Positions 19,668 to 29,128 of a DNA stretch of 64,000 nucleotides are shown here, one piece after another. A program made the position numbers and the translations under genes. The notes under the pieces were generated by a model. That model ran no database searches, was not told the DNA's origin, and saw nothing but the letters and a program-made list of their open reading frames with translations. Within the stretch, counting starts at the first letter, position 1; each line of letters begins with the position of its first letter. Origin of the DNA: Rhizobium sp. BK376 (lineage in GTDB: Bacteria; Pseudomonadota; Alphaproteobacteria; Rhizobiales; Rhizobiaceae); contig NZ_SLZG01000004.1 in the NCBI RefSeq assembly GCF_004341625.1, positions 372,001 to 436,000 on the forward strand, in the 5' to 3' direction.

Positions 19668-19799
19668 CATCTACCCTAAAATGCCCTCTGGGGCGGATCC
19701 GAAAGACACAGCATAAAAAAGATGCAAGGATTCGCCACCGATAATTTTGAAAAATGCCTTTGAGGATTAAAATAATTTTCCTCTGAGTGGAATCAAACG

Positions 19800-19827
19800 A
19801 AAAGAGCGGGGGCTGACGCTCCCGCTC
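19800..19827 (-). terminator. Intrinsic terminator of the sugar ABC operon
   Basis: GAGCGGG at 19804-19810 pairs with CCCGCTC at 19821-19827. The stem extends by a wobble and a further pair. Read on the minus strand it is followed by TTTT. It lies 36 bp past the permease stop (19863). Confidence 0.7.
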
Positions 19828-19862
19828 GACTGACAGAACTCAATTGGCAAACGCGTGTCGCG

Positions 19863-20894
19863 TCAATGCTTTACGCGCTTCTTCTGGCGGTAGACGTCGA
19901 CCACCACGGCCGCGACGATGATCAGGCCCTTGACGATTTCCTGGTAGTAGGCGTCCACCCTAAGGAAGGTGAATCCCGACGTCATGACGCCGAGGATGAC
20001 GGTGCCGATAACGGTTCCGGTGATGCGCCCGACGCCGCCGGTCAGCGACGTGCCGCCGATGACGGTCGCGGCGATCGCGTCCAGTTCGTACATGACGCCC
20101 ATGCCAGCCTGTGCCGTCTGCGCGCGGGCGGCGGTGACGACACCCGCAAGCCCTGCCAAAAGGCCGGCGATCGCATAGACCTTCACCAGATGCGACTCGA
20201 TGTTGATACCGGAGACACGTGCCGCCTGCACATTGGCGCCGATCGCATATGTGAACTTGCCGTATCGCGTGTAGCGCAGGGCGATGTGGAAGATCAGCGC
20301 CACCACCAGAAAGACGATGACGGGCCAGATGCCGGTGCCGATGAAATTGAACTGATCGGTCAAGCCGGAGACCGGCTGGCCCTTCGTATACCATTTGGCG
20401 ACGCCGCGGGCCGACACCATCATGCCAAGCGTAGCGATAAAAGGCGGAATGCCGGTACGGGCAATCAGCTGGCCGTTGACGATGCCGGCCGCCAGGCCAA
20501 TTAGCAGGCCGACGCCGATCGGAATGAAGAAGGGAAGATCGGTCAGCCCGGGATAAAGGGCCCGTGGCCAGGTAGACGCCTGCGCAAAGCTCGCTGCGAT
20601 CATAGCCGTCATGCCGACGACGGAACCGGAGGAAAGATCGATGCCGCCTGTTATGATCACCTGGGTCACGCCGACGGCGATGATGCCGATAACGGCGACC
20701 TGCAGGACCATGATCGTCAGGCGCTGCGAATTGAACAGGAAGCTCTGGCCGATAAAGATCCAGCCAAGAATTTCGAAGATCAGCGCAATGCCGACCAGCA
20801 CCATGAGGATACTAATTTCAGGCGGGATGCGGCGACGCCGTCTCTGCATCGGGCTTGCGACCGGCGCGGCGGCCTCTGCGATTTTTGTAGCCAT
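19863..20894 (-). CDS. Sugar ABC transporter permease (RbsC type), probable myo-inositol
   Basis: A 343-aa multi-span inner-membrane protein of the BPD_transp_2/RbsC family. Its conserved segments include [12 protein letters not shown], the NG(Q)[15 protein letters not shown] block and [15 protein letters not shown]. The start has GGGAGG seven bases upstream. It is the last gene of the three-gene operon, 37 bp after the ATPase gene, and is followed by a terminator. The substrate is inferred from the binding protein and from the IolR-like operator, not from the permease itself. Confidence 0.92.
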   Translation of the reverse strand: MATKIAEAAAPVASPMQRRRRRIPPEISILMVLVGIALIFEILGWIFIGQSFLFNSQRLTIMVLQVAVIGIIAVGVTQVIITGGIDLSSGSVVGMTAMIAASFAQASTWPRALYPGLTDLPFFIPIGVGLLIGLAAGIVNGQLIARTGIPPFIATLGMMVSARGVAKWYTKGQPVSGLTDQFNFIGTGIWPVIVFLVVALIFHIALRYTRYGKFTYAIGANVQAARVSGINIESHLVKVYAIAGLLAGLAGVVTAARAQTAQAGMGVMYELDAIAATVIGGTSLTGGVGRITGTVIGTVILGVMTSGFTFLRVDAYYQEIVKGLIIVAAVVVDVYRQKKRVKH

Positions 20895-20931
20895 GTTCGT
20901 TCCTCCCTATGATGGCTCTGCGGCGGCCTAG

Positions 20932-22473
20932 TCACCGTGCCGCAAGATCCATCACCTTGATCTGGGTTGCCTCCGCGCGATCGAGAAAGCCGGTCACCCG
21001 ACCCTCGTGCATCACCATGATGCGGTCGCTCATCCCGAGCACCTCGGGCATTTCAGAAGAAATCATGATGACGGCGACGCCATTGCGCGCCATCTCGGTC
21101 ACCAGGCGATGGATTTCCGCCTTGGCGCCGACGTCGATGCCACGGGTCGGCTCGTCGAGAATGAGGATCTTAGGGTTCGTCAGGAGCCAGCGTCCGATCA
21201 ATACCTTCTGCTGGTTGCCGCCCGAAAGATTCTGGACGCGTTCGTCGAGATTGGGCGTCTTGATGCGCAGCTTGCGCGCCATGTCCTCGCAGGTCGCTTC
21301 GATCGCGCCTTCCTGGACGAAACCGGCCTTCACGAATTTGTCCTGGAGCACGGCGATCTGCATGTTTTCAAACACGTTGAGGATCAGCAGGCAGCCGGTA
21401 TCCTTCCGGTCCTCCGTCAGGAACGCCATGTTGTTCTGGATGGCGACCGTCGGCGATGAAATGTTCGCCGGCTTGCCGAACAGTTCGATCGTGCCCGAGG
21501 TCGCAGGCGTCACGCCGAACAGAGTTTCGGCTACGTTCGAGCGGCCGGAACCGACCAATCCCGCCACCCCGAGGATTTCACCGGCGCGGACCTCGAAGGA
21601 AACGTCGTGGAAGACGTTATTCAGACAGAGATCCTTGACCGACAGCACGACATCGCCGATCGGCACCTCCTCCTTCGGAAACATCTGCGTGATCTCGCGG
21701 CCGACCATCATGCGGATGATGTCGTCTCGGGTGACATCAGTGGAGGCATGCGTGCCGATATACTTCCCGTCGCGAAACACCGAGAATTCATCGGCAATCT
21801 CGAACAGCTCGTTCATCTTGTGGGTGATGTAGACAATGCCGATACCCTGGGAACGCAGGCCGCGGATGATTTCGAAGAGATGCGCCACCTCCCGCTCCGT
21901 CAGCGCCGAGGTCGGCTCATCCATGATGAGCACGTCGGAATCGTAGGAAACGGCCTTGGCGATCTCGACCATCTGCCGGTTGGCGACGGACAGATGCCGG
22001 ACCTCGATCTCGGGATCGAGCGTTATATTGAGCCGGCGAAACAATTCCTCGGTCTTGCGCCGCATCTCGCCATGATCGACGAAGCCGAGGCGGGTCTTTG
22101 GTTCACGGCGGATCCAGATGTTTTCCGCAACGGTCATGAAGGGCATCAGGTTCAGCTCCTGATGGATCATCGCGATGCCGTTTTCGAGCGCGTCGAGCGG
22201 TGATTTCAGGCGGATGCCGACACCCCTAAGCCGGATGTCGCCCTGGTCAGGCGTATAGATGCCGGCGAGGATCTTCATCAGCGTCGATTTGCCGGCGCCG
22301 TTTTCGCCCATCAGCGCATGAACCGTACCGCGCTTCAGCCGGAATGTGACGTCGTCGAGCGCCACGACGCCCGGAAATTCCTTGCGAATGCCCTCAGCGG
22401 CAAGAAGAAATTCAGCATTTGGAACTGCGCCGCTGGCACGTACCGCAGCCATGGTGGATGGGCTGACAACCAT
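20932..22473 (-). CDS. Sugar ABC transporter ATP-binding protein (RbsA type), probable myo-inositol
   Basis: A 513-aa protein made of two fused ABC domains. The first has Walker [11 protein letters not shown] and Walker [11 protein letters not shown] with signature [15 protein letters not shown]. The second has GLVGSGRSN, where arginine replaces the Walker lysine as is usual for the second half of RbsA, signature LSGGNQQKV and Walker [15 protein letters not shown]. Start 22473 has GGGAGG 5 nt upstream; the longer reading to 22536 lacks a ribosome binding site. The gene follows the binding-protein gene after 70 bp. Confidence 0.92.
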   Translation of the reverse strand: MVVSPSTMAAVRASGAVPNAEFLLAAEGIRKEFPGVVALDDVTFRLKRGTVHALMGENGAGKSTLMKILAGIYTPDQGDIRLRGVGIRLKSPLDALENGIAMIHQELNLMPFMTVAENIWIRREPKTRLGFVDHGEMRRKTEELFRRLNITLDPEIEVRHLSVANRQMVEIAKAVSYDSDVLIMDEPTSALTEREVAHLFEIIRGLRSQGIGIVYITHKMNELFEIADEFSVFRDGKYIGTHASTDVTRDDIIRMMVGREITQMFPKEEVPIGDVVLSVKDLCLNNVFHDVSFEVRAGEILGVAGLVGSGRSNVAETLFGVTPATSGTIELFGKPANISSPTVAIQNNMAFLTEDRKDTGCLLILNVFENMQIAVLQDKFVKAGFVQEGAIEATCEDMARKLRIKTPNLDERVQNLSGGNQQKVLIGRWLLTNPKILILDEPTRGIDVGAKAEIHRLVTEMARNGVAVIMISSEMPEVLGMSDRIMVMHEGRVTGFLDRAEATQIKVMDLAAR

Positions 22474-22543
22474 CGCTTCCTCCCGGGACAGATCGGGGAC
22501 AATGGATGCGGGCCAGATGCCCGCATCCGCAATCACGAACGCA

Positions 22544-23473
22544 TCAGTTCTTCTTGACGAAGTCCTTGACGTTTTCAGGCGTGACGAGCTGGAAGGGAAC
22601 GTAGGTCTTCTTCTCGACCTTTTCGCCCTTGGCGAGCTTCAGCGCCGTATCGACGGCACCCTTGCCCTGGCCGGCCGCATCCTGGAAGACCGTGACCTTG
22701 AGGTCGCCGGCCTGCATGGAGGCGAGCGCGTCCTGCGTGGCATCGACGCCGCCGACGATGATCTTGCTCATATCCTTGCCTGATGCCTTCAGCGCCTGGA
22801 TCGCGCCGATCGCCATTTCGTCATTGTTGGAAATGACGGCATCGAAATCGATACCGGCAGACAGCCAGTTGGTCATCAGGTCGGAACCCTTGGTGCGGTC
22901 CCAGTTTGCGGTCTGTTCCTGGACGATCTTGATGCCGGTGCAGGGTTCCTTGGCGATGACGTCATGAACGTCCTTGGTGCGCATGCGCGCTGCCTGGTTC
23001 GACAGCTCGCCCATGATGACGACGGCATTGCCCTTGCCATTCAGCAGACGGCAGATTTCCTTGGTTTCCAGCGTGCCGGATTCCTGCTCGTTGGAAGCAA
23101 CGAAAGCCTGTCCATCGGGCAGGGTGTCGACATTGACCGGTTCGCGATTGACGTAGACCAGCGGGATCTTCGCGTCGGCGGCGATCTTCGACATGGCCGC
23201 GGTTGCGTCCGTATCGACCGGGTTGACGATGATCGCGCTGACGCCCGACGCGATGAAGTTCTGAATCTGGCTCTGCTGCTTGGCGACGTCGTTCTGCGCG
23301 TCTTCAACCTGCAACGTGACGCCGTCCTTGGTCTTGGCATAGTCGATCATGCCATTGCGGAGCACGGTCAGGAAGTTGTCGTCGAACAGCGCCATCGACA
23401 CGCCGATGGTCTGCGCATGGGCAGCCGTAGACATCAAAAGTGCCAGCGCCGATCCCAGGATAAGCTTTTTCAT
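22544..23473 (-). CDS. Periplasmic sugar-binding protein, inositol/rhizopine-type
   Basis: A 309-aa Peripla_BP_4 protein with signal peptide [20 protein letters not shown]. The mature part begins [18 protein letters not shown] and contains VNPVDTDA and VNREPVNVD. From memory these resemble rhizobial inositol- and rhizopine-binding proteins (IbpA/MocB group) more than ribose-binding proteins. GGAGGAGAG precedes the ATG. It is the first gene of the operon. A GGAA-N6-TTCC palindrome about 150 bp upstream matches the reported IolR operator pattern and supports inositol, but the ligand is not proven. Confidence 0.85.
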   Translation of the reverse strand: MKKLILGSALALLMSTAAHAQTIGVSMALFDDNFLTVLRNGMIDYAKTKDGVTLQVEDAQNDVAKQQSQIQNFIASGVSAIIVNPVDTDATAAMSKIAADAKIPLVYVNREPVNVDTLPDGQAFVASNEQESGTLETKEICRLLNGKGNAVVIMGELSNQAARMRTKDVHDVIAKEPCTGIKIVQEQTANWDRTKGSDLMTNWLSAGIDFDAVISNNDEMAIGAIQALKASGKDMSKIIVGGVDATQDALASMQAGDLKVTVFQDAAGQGKGAVDTALKLAKGEKVEKKTYVPFQLVTPENVKDFVKKN

Positions 23474-23879
23474 TGGTCTCTCCTCCACAAAAGGTGTCCG
23501 GCTGCACCCTCCTCACGCCGGAGCCCTCGACCTCCCAGCCGCAGGACCATCATTTCCAAAGGGCGTCGCTCCCAACGCCGCCCTCAAAAACGGAACAAAC
23601 AAACCGTACAATTTGCTTTACGGAATATTCATTCCATTTTCTGTGAAGAACGTCAACCCTGTTTGGCTCAACGGGTGCCTCCGTTGCCCTTCATCCTGAT
23701 CAGAAAGGATAATTTTCCGCTGCCGGCCCTGAAATTGGGCGCTCGTTCTCCTACATGTGCCCGGCCGGAGCAAAGGCAATGAAACGTTCATTCCATTGTC
23801 GTCGGCTTCGATCAGTGTCCGCGCCTGAGGGCGTCACGCCGCCCGATCGAACGAACCTGATGAACCATGGGAGACCCCA
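23474..23879. promoter_or_regulatory. Regulatory region of the sugar ABC operon with IolR-like sites
   Basis: About 400 bp separate the divergent binding-protein and DUF1993 genes. GGAA-TATTCA-TTCC at 23622-23635 matches the GGAA-N6-TTCC pattern reported for the inositol repressor IolR of Sinorhizobium. A second site, GAAA-CGTTCA-TTCC at 23781-23794, has one mismatch and is also part of AATGAA-ACG-TTCATT. The word TTCATTCCATT occurs at both places (23628-23638 and 23787-23797). An AT-rich patch at 23595-23645 probably holds the promoter. No ORF here is convincing. Confidence 0.5.
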
Positions 23880-24392
23880 ATGCCTCTGACGATGTACCGC
23901 ATGACCGTTCCCGTCCTTCAGCGCGGCCTGTCCGCCCTGAAGCTCTATCTCGACAAGGCGGAAGCCTATGCCACCGAGAAGAAGATCGATTCCTCGATCC
24001 TGGTATCTGCTCGCCTCGCTCCGGACATGTTGCCGCTCTCCGGCCAGTATCAGCGCGCCACCGACACCGCGAAATTCGCGGTCGCGCGCCTGACCGGCAT
24101 CGAGGCGCCGCGTTTTGAAGACAATGAAACGACCATCGCGGACTTGCGCGAGCGCCTGGCCAAGGCGGAAACCTTCCTGGCGTCGGTCGCTCAGGACGTT
24201 TTCAACGGTAGCGACGAGCGCGAAGTAACGATCCCCGCCGGCGGCGGTGCAACGGTCACGATGCGCGGCGACGAATATCTCCCGCTCTTCGTGCTGCCGA
24301 ACTTCTATTTCCACGTCAGCATGGCGCACGCCATCCTGCGCGCCCAGGGCGCGCCGGTCGGCAAGCGCGACTATCTCGGTCACTACAACTGA
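23880..24392 (+). CDS. DUF1993 domain-containing protein
   Basis: A 170-aa protein with the DUF1993 layout: N-terminal MYRMTVPVLQRGLSALKLYL, then RLAPDMLPLSGQYQRATD in the middle and LPNFYFHVSMAHAILRAQG near the C-terminus. The helical pattern resembles DinB-like four-helix bundles. It has no signal peptide and is probably cytoplasmic; the function is unknown. GGGAG lies seven bases before the ATG. It is transcribed divergently from the sugar transporter operon and converges on the sulfatase gene with a 12-bp gap. Confidence 0.85.
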   Translation: MPLTMYRMTVPVLQRGLSALKLYLDKAEAYATEKKIDSSILVSARLAPDMLPLSGQYQRATDTAKFAVARLTGIEAPRFEDNETTIADLRERLAKAETFLASVAQDVFNGSDEREVTIPAGGGATVTMRGDEYLPLFVLPNFYFHVSMAHAILRAQGAPVGKRDYLGHYN

Positions 24393-24404
24393 GGCATGGA
24401 CGAA

Positions 24405-25931
24405 TTAGAAAGCGGACCGGATCGAGACCGGTCCGCTTTCGGTCAGCTCCGTAAAGGCGAGCGTCTGGTCGAGATGCCGCGCCCTGAGCGACAGAAGCTT
24501 CTCGGCATAGGCGAGCCTGACGGGAAGATAGTCCCGGTCCTCTGCCCGATTTACGAGCTCCATCGGGTCCTGCTGCAGATCGAAGAGCAGCGGCGGCAGA
24601 CCGGCGAAATGCACATATTTGAACCGTTCGTCCCTGACGACCGCGAGATTGCACTCGCTGGAGCGCAGGCCGAAATGTCGCTCTGCCCCGCCACCCGAGA
24701 TGTCGCGGAAGTCGAACTCCCAGAACGCCGCATCCCTTGAGCCATCAGAGCTTTCACCATTGATGAAAGGCAGCAGGCTCGAGCCGTCGACATGGTTGCT
24801 CGGATCGATGTCGAGCCGGTCGCATAGCGTCGGGAAGATATCGGCAGCGCTGGTGAAATGATCGACCTGCAAGCCCGTAGACGTGGCTCTGGGATCGCGG
24901 ATCACCAGGGGAATATGGTAGCTGCCGTCGAAGAAGCCGCCCTTGCCGAGCGTCCAGTGATCTCCGGCCATTTCTGCATGGTCCGACGTGAAGATGATGA
25001 GCGTGTTATCCCAATCATCCGTTTCCTTCAGCGCCTGCCAGATGCGGCCGAGCTGTGCATCGACCTCGGCGATCATGCCGTAATAGATGGCGCGGATCGC
25101 CGCCAGATCGCTGCTGCTCCAGTCACCGACGGGGCCTCTTGCACCATGGATGAAGCCGCCCTTGCCGACGCCGGGCATGGCATAGGCGAGATAGGGGTGA
25201 AGCGATTTCTCGAGATCGAAGGTTTTGGCGCGGGCAAAGTCCGGACCATCAGAAGCCGAAAACATCCTGTTATAGGGCTCCGGCACCGAGAAAGGCGGAT
25301 GCGGCCGCAGGAAGGAAACATGCGCGAACCAGGGCTCGTCCTGCTCGCCCACCCAGCGGATGAACTCGCCGGCGAGAAAGGCCGTCTGCGTCTCGTCCTT
25401 GGAATAGGCAGGGGCGGCATTGGAGATTTCCCCGAAATCCGCGCCGACAGGAACATGGATGTCCCTGGTATCGGCATCCCGATGACCACGCGACCGCAGC
25501 CAGGAAAGCCAAGGCTTCTCGTGCTCCGGCAGCAGCTGACGCACGCTGAAACCCGGCAACACGCCTTCATAGGTCGTCAGATGCGGATCGCCGGGATCCA
25601 TGGTCCGCGGATCCGGCGCCGTGTCCGTATAGCCGAACAGGGTCGGATCATATCCCACCCGCCGGGCCGCCAGCGCCAGATTGTCGAAGCGCGCATCGAG
25701 CGGCGAGCCGTTGCGGCAGACGCGGTGGTTCATCTGGTAGAGGCCGGTATAGAGCGTCGCCCGCGCTGGAGAACAGGGCGCGGCCCCGGCATAGTGGCGC
25801 CGGAAGAGAACGCCTTCCCGCGCCAGGGCATCGACCGCAGGTGTCCTGACGCTGGAATGACCGACCGCCGAGAGGCAATCGCCGCGCCATTGATCTGCAC
25901 TTATCAGAAGAATGTTCGGCCGATCGCCCAC
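24405..25931 (-). CDS. Sulfatase-family hydrolase
   Basis: About 508 aa of the alkaline phosphatase/sulfatase superfamily. It opens with PNILLISADQWRGD (metal-binding Asp). It has CSPARATLYTG, the C-x-P-x-R signature whose cysteine is converted to formylglycine, and later FTSDHAEMAGDH with further metal ligands. GTG 25931 was chosen because GAGGG precedes it; the frame farther upstream lies in exoB. It has no signal peptide, so it appears cytoplasmic. The start is 10 bp after the exoB stop, so the two are probably co-transcribed. The substrate (sulfate ester, phosphonate ester or choline sulfate-like) cannot be told from sequence. Confidence 0.88.
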   Translation of the reverse strand: MGDRPNILLISADQWRGDCLSAVGHSSVRTPAVDALAREGVLFRRHYAGAAPCSPARATLYTGLYQMNHRVCRNGSPLDARFDNLALAARRVGYDPTLFGYTDTAPDPRTMDPGDPHLTTYEGVLPGFSVRQLLPEHEKPWLSWLRSRGHRDADTRDIHVPVGADFGEISNAAPAYSKDETQTAFLAGEFIRWVGEQDEPWFAHVSFLRPHPPFSVPEPYNRMFSASDGPDFARAKTFDLEKSLHPYLAYAMPGVGKGGFIHGARGPVGDWSSSDLAAIRAIYYGMIAEVDAQLGRIWQALKETDDWDNTLIIFTSDHAEMAGDHWTLGKGGFFDGSYHIPLVIRDPRATSTGLQVDHFTSAADIFPTLCDRLDIDPSNHVDGSSLLPFINGESSDGSRDAAFWEFDFRDISGGGAERHFGLRSSECNLAVVRDERFKYVHFAGLPPLLFDLQQDPMELVNRAEDRDYLPVRLAYAEKLLSLRARHLDQTLAFTELTESGPVSIRSAF

Positions 25932-25941
25932 GCGCTTACCC

Positions 25942-26925
25942 TCAATGTTGGTTTGACTTGGAATGCCAGCTCCAGGCTGATTCGATGATCTGCGAGAGGT
26001 CGTATTTCGGCGCCCAGCCGAGCACCTCGCGCGCCTTGTCGTTGTTGGCGACCAGCGTCGTGGAATCGCCCTCGCGACGGCCGACATATTCGACCGGGAA
26101 GGGACGGTCCGAGACCGTCTCGATGGTCGACAGCAGTTCCTTGACCGTCGTGCCGGTGCCGGTGCCCAGGTTGAGCGCGACCGACTGGCCGCCGTTCAGG
26201 AGATATTCCACCGCCCGGACATGGGCGTCGGCAAGGTCGAGCACATGGATATAGTCGCGCACGCAGGTTCCGTCCCGCGTGTCATAGTCGCTGCCGAAGA
26301 CCTTGAAGCCCTGGCGGCGGCCGAGTGCTGCATCGATCGCCAGCGGAATGGCGTGTGTTTCCGGCGTATGCCATTCGCCGATGCGGCCTTCGAAATCGGC
26401 GCCGGCGGCGTTGAAATAGCGCAGGCATACCGAGCGGAAATCCTTGTACTGGTCGTAATCGGCCAGCGCCTGCTCGACGATATATTTGGTCCGGCCGTAG
26501 GGATTGATCGGCACCTGGCGATGGCTCTCGTCGAGCGGAACGCTCTGCGGCAGGCCGTAGGTGGCGCAGGTCGAGGAGAAGACGAAGGCCTTGATGCCGG
26601 CCGCCTGCGCTGCCGAGAGCAGCGTCAGCGTGCCGATAACATTGTTTTCATAGAAGGAAACCGGATCCTTGACGGATTCGCCGACTTCGATCAGCGCTGC
26701 GAAATGCAGGATTGCCGCCGGCTTGTGTTTTGCCAACACCTCGTCGAGACGGGCGCGATCCCGGATATCGCCCTCTTCCGCCGGTCCCCATTTGACGAAT
26801 TCGCGGTGGCCGTTGGAGAAATTGTCGTAGACGACAGGTTTGAAACCTTTGTTGGCAAGATCGAGGCACGTATGCGACCCGATATAACCAGCACCACCCA
26901 CCACAAGAACCGTTTCACCCGCCAT
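25942..26925 (-). CDS. exoB: UDP-glucose 4-epimerase
   Basis: A 327-aa enzyme that interconverts UDP-glucose and UDP-galactose, supplying galactose for exopolysaccharide and lipopolysaccharide. Evidence: the NAD-binding GGAGYIGSHTCLDLA at residues about 8-22, the catalytic YGRTKYIVEQ (YxxxK), and CLRYFNAAGAD. Start 26925 has GGAAGAG upstream and gives the 327-residue length typical of rhizobial ExoB. An upstream frame to 26961 adds an implausible N-terminus. It is followed after 10 bp by the sulfatase gene. Confidence 0.93.
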   Translation of the reverse strand: MAGETVLVVGGAGYIGSHTCLDLANKGFKPVVYDNFSNGHREFVKWGPAEEGDIRDRARLDEVLAKHKPAAILHFAALIEVGESVKDPVSFYENNVIGTLTLLSAAQAAGIKAFVFSSTCATYGLPQSVPLDESHRQVPINPYGRTKYIVEQALADYDQYKDFRSVCLRYFNAAGADFEGRIGEWHTPETHAIPLAIDAALGRRQGFKVFGSDYDTRDGTCVRDYIHVLDLADAHVRAVEYLLNGGQSVALNLGTGTGTTVKELLSTIETVSDRPFPVEYVGRREGDSTTLVANNDKAREVLGWAPKYDLSQIIESAWSWHSKSNQH

Positions 26926-27022
26926 TCCGCTCTTCCTTTCGCTGAACATGCCTATCTGCATGCAAGACTTAGCCGAGTTGTAAGTCGAGAAAAAGACTGA
27001 ACGTGCCGACGATGATCCGGCT

Positions 27023-27712
27023 TTATTTGGGCCGGTTTTCCGCGGAGTGATCGTCGACGTGGATCATGATCGCGAAAAACGCCAGGACGGGTGGCACGAG
27101 AAAGCAGAACACTCCGGCAAACAGGAAGGAGAGGGCGGCCGCAGCGCAACCGAGCGCGAAGCCGCCGACCGCAGCGCTCATCCGCTTCAGCCGTGAAAGT
27201 AGGGCAGCCCTGGCATCCGGCGAAACGACACGCATCAGGTCGGCGACGTCGATCATGATCTGGGTTGTCGTGCCCGTCATCAGCGTGGTCGGCGGCGCAG
27301 TGCCGAGATGGACGCGGTGCACGGCGTTCTGGATTGCCATGGCGGACACCAGCACCATCCCCGTCAGGATCGCCTGCCAGCCATCGCCGGTCGCGAAGGG
27401 ACCGAAATGGATCGCCAGCGCGGCTGCGATGACCAACAGGGCGAGCTTGAGACCGAGCAGAATCCTTAGGACAGGCGCGCCCGCCTTCGCAAGGCTGTCG
27501 CCGAGAAGCCGGGCGCAGATCACCACGACGCAGAAGACCGGCAAGGCCAGAAGCTTTGCCAGCGCTCCCGATGTGCCAAGCACCATCGAGGCGCCGAATG
27601 TGACGAAATTCCCGGTCACATGGGCGGTAAACAGGCCCTGCAGGGCCAGGAAGCCGGCCGTATCGACATAGCCGCCATTCAGGCTCAGCAGGGTTGGAAG
27701 GCTAAGCTTCAT
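27023..27712 (-). CDS. YoaK-family (DUF1275) membrane protein
   Basis: A 229-aa protein with about six hydrophobic segments. Its N-terminus has the DUF1275 signature: SLNGGYVDTAGFLALQGLF, then THVTGNFV-like AHVTGNFVTFGAS. GNPHQ-like motifs of the family appear as MAIQNAVHRVHLG with TTLMTGTTTQIMIDVADL. It is probably a small inner-membrane transporter of unknown substrate. Start 27712 has GGGGGAA six bases upstream. It stands alone between exoB and the VOC protein on the same strand. Confidence 0.85.
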   Translation of the reverse strand: MKLSLPTLLSLNGGYVDTAGFLALQGLFTAHVTGNFVTFGASMVLGTSGALAKLLALPVFCVVVICARLLGDSLAKAGAPVLRILLGLKLALLVIAAALAIHFGPFATGDGWQAILTGMVLVSAMAIQNAVHRVHLGTAPPTTLMTGTTTQIMIDVADLMRVVSPDARAALLSRLKRMSAAVGGFALGCAAAALSFLFAGVFCFLVPPVLAFFAIMIHVDDHSAENRPK

Positions 27713-27780
27713 CGAGAGTTCCCCCAAAGCGTCGACATCGGGTCGTCATCGGCGGCATCGCACATTGATGGACCCCGTCA

Positions 27781-28689
27781 TCATTGCCCGACAGACTTGG
27801 CATGAATCTCGGCGATATAGCCACCGGGAAATTCGACCATCGCAGCCTCCCGGCCATCCGAGACATAGGGTCCGCCGAGTACCTGCACGCCGCTCGCCTT
27901 GGCCTTCTCCAGCGTGTCCTTGAGATCGGTCACCTCATAGCCGGTCACTTCCCGACCATAGGGAAAGGGCAGGTGCCCATCTGTCACCAGAAGCACAATC
28001 TTCCCGAAGATCGATTCGATGCGGATACGGTGAAATTTTTCGCCGGGCCGCCCAATCTCCGCCCCATCGGCATTGCTCTCGTCCGAGACGACTTTGCCAT
28101 GCGAAAAGGCAAGGAAGTCATGGACGAAACCCGCCACACCGTCCGCTGAGAGATAGATGCGATTTTCCGGCACCGTCTGAAGTGCGGGATAGGACGGTGA
28201 AACCGTATGCCAATAGAGCTGCATGTTGACGCCATCAGGCCATTGAATGACGGCATCGCGGCCGATGGGATCAGGAAAGGGAGCAACGAGAATATCGGCG
28301 CCGGCTGCGCGCGCAGCCGCGACCGCCTTGTCCATATCCGTCACCAGATAGCCGGACCGCTCAAGCCCGAAAGGGTAGGGGATCGGGGTCTGGAAGCCAA
28401 ACAGGGAGACCGCGCCGAACGGCGTCTGAAGCAATTGAGATGTCGTCTTGCTCGGCGTCGGGGTGACTGTTGTGACCACCTTCTTGGTGCTCGTGCCACC
28501 AAAGGTGGCAAGGAAGCTCCTGGCAAAGGCGTCTACGTCCTGAGGAGCGATATAGACATGCGTGGTGTCGTACTGAGCCCCGACCCCGACCTGCAATTCC
28601 GATGCAACGGCCGGCACGGGACCGGCTACCGATAGGATCGAGAGGACGGTGAAGAAAAGGCGTGGCAGGCGGGCCGGACGGAAATCCAT
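27781..28689 (-). CDS. Exported VOC (glyoxalase-like) family protein
   Basis: A 302-aa protein with a signal peptide (hydrophobic LFFTVLSILSVAGPVPAVAS, cleavage near VAS). It holds two VOC-like halves: one at about residues 40-150, including the GYLVTDMDKAVAAARAAGAD turn, and one at about 165-300, including GYEVTDLKDTLEKAKASGVQ and a C-terminal VEFPGGYIAEIH strand. VOC proteins bind metals and act as lyases, dioxygenases or resistance proteins. A periplasmic two-domain version is less common, and the substrate is unknown. The frame is intact with GC content like its neighbours. Confidence 0.75.
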   Translation of the reverse strand: MDFRPARLPRLFFTVLSILSVAGPVPAVASELQVGVGAQYDTTHVYIAPQDVDAFARSFLATFGGTSTKKVVTTVTPTPSKTTSQLLQTPFGAVSLFGFQTPIPYPFGLERSGYLVTDMDKAVAAARAAGADILVAPFPDPIGRDAVIQWPDGVNMQLYWHTVSPSYPALQTVPENRIYLSADGVAGFVHDFLAFSHGKVVSDESNADGAEIGRPGEKFHRIRIESIFGKIVLLVTDGHLPFPYGREVTGYEVTDLKDTLEKAKASGVQVLGGPYVSDGREAAMVEFPGGYIAEIHAKSVGQ

Positions 28690-28771
28690 TGGAGCTTATC
28701 CTCGACTGGGGCTGATATTCGCATATCAAACACCCGGCCGAGGTTGAAGTCGTCAGCGCGTGGACAGACTG

Positions 28772-28957
28772 TTAGCGAAACCCTCTTTCAAGGCTGTCAA
28801 TCTCATCCGAGACTTCGTCGATGCGCTGCCGAAGATCCGTCTCCGTTCCGTCGTCAATCTCCTCTTCGCCAAAACAGTATCGCGCATTATGCATCTCGAG
28901 CTTGGCCTCAAGCTCGGCACGTTTGGCGTAGAGACGATCGAGATATCTAGTGCTCAT
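28772..28957 (-). CDS. Small coiled-coil protein, unknown function
   Basis: A 61-aa, highly charged protein that looks like an antiparallel helical hairpin. Helix one is YLDRLYAKRAELEAKLEMHN, followed by an acidic turn (FGEEEIDDGTE) and helix two (LRQRIDEVSDEIDSLERG). The heptad-like spacing suggests a coiled coil. ATG 28957 has GAGG seven bases upstream; a TTG two codons earlier is the alternative. I do not recognise the family. Placement 82 bp ahead of the VOC gene on the same strand could mean co-transcription. Confidence 0.6.
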   Translation of the reverse strand: MSTRYLDRLYAKRAELEAKLEMHNARYCFGEEEIDDGTETDLRQRIDEVSDEIDSLERGFR

Positions 28958-29128
28958 AAGCAAACCTCATGTCTCTGCGTTTGTCGTTCTTCCCTATGTA
29001 GTGTCGGCAAGCCGCGGGTACTATGGCCGACGATTGCGGCGTGGTATTGTCCTCTCCAGGAACTTCACTCGACATCAAACGTTCCATGTCGGCGAAGAAT
29101 TCGCGTCCTCTCACGAGCGGAGATTGCC

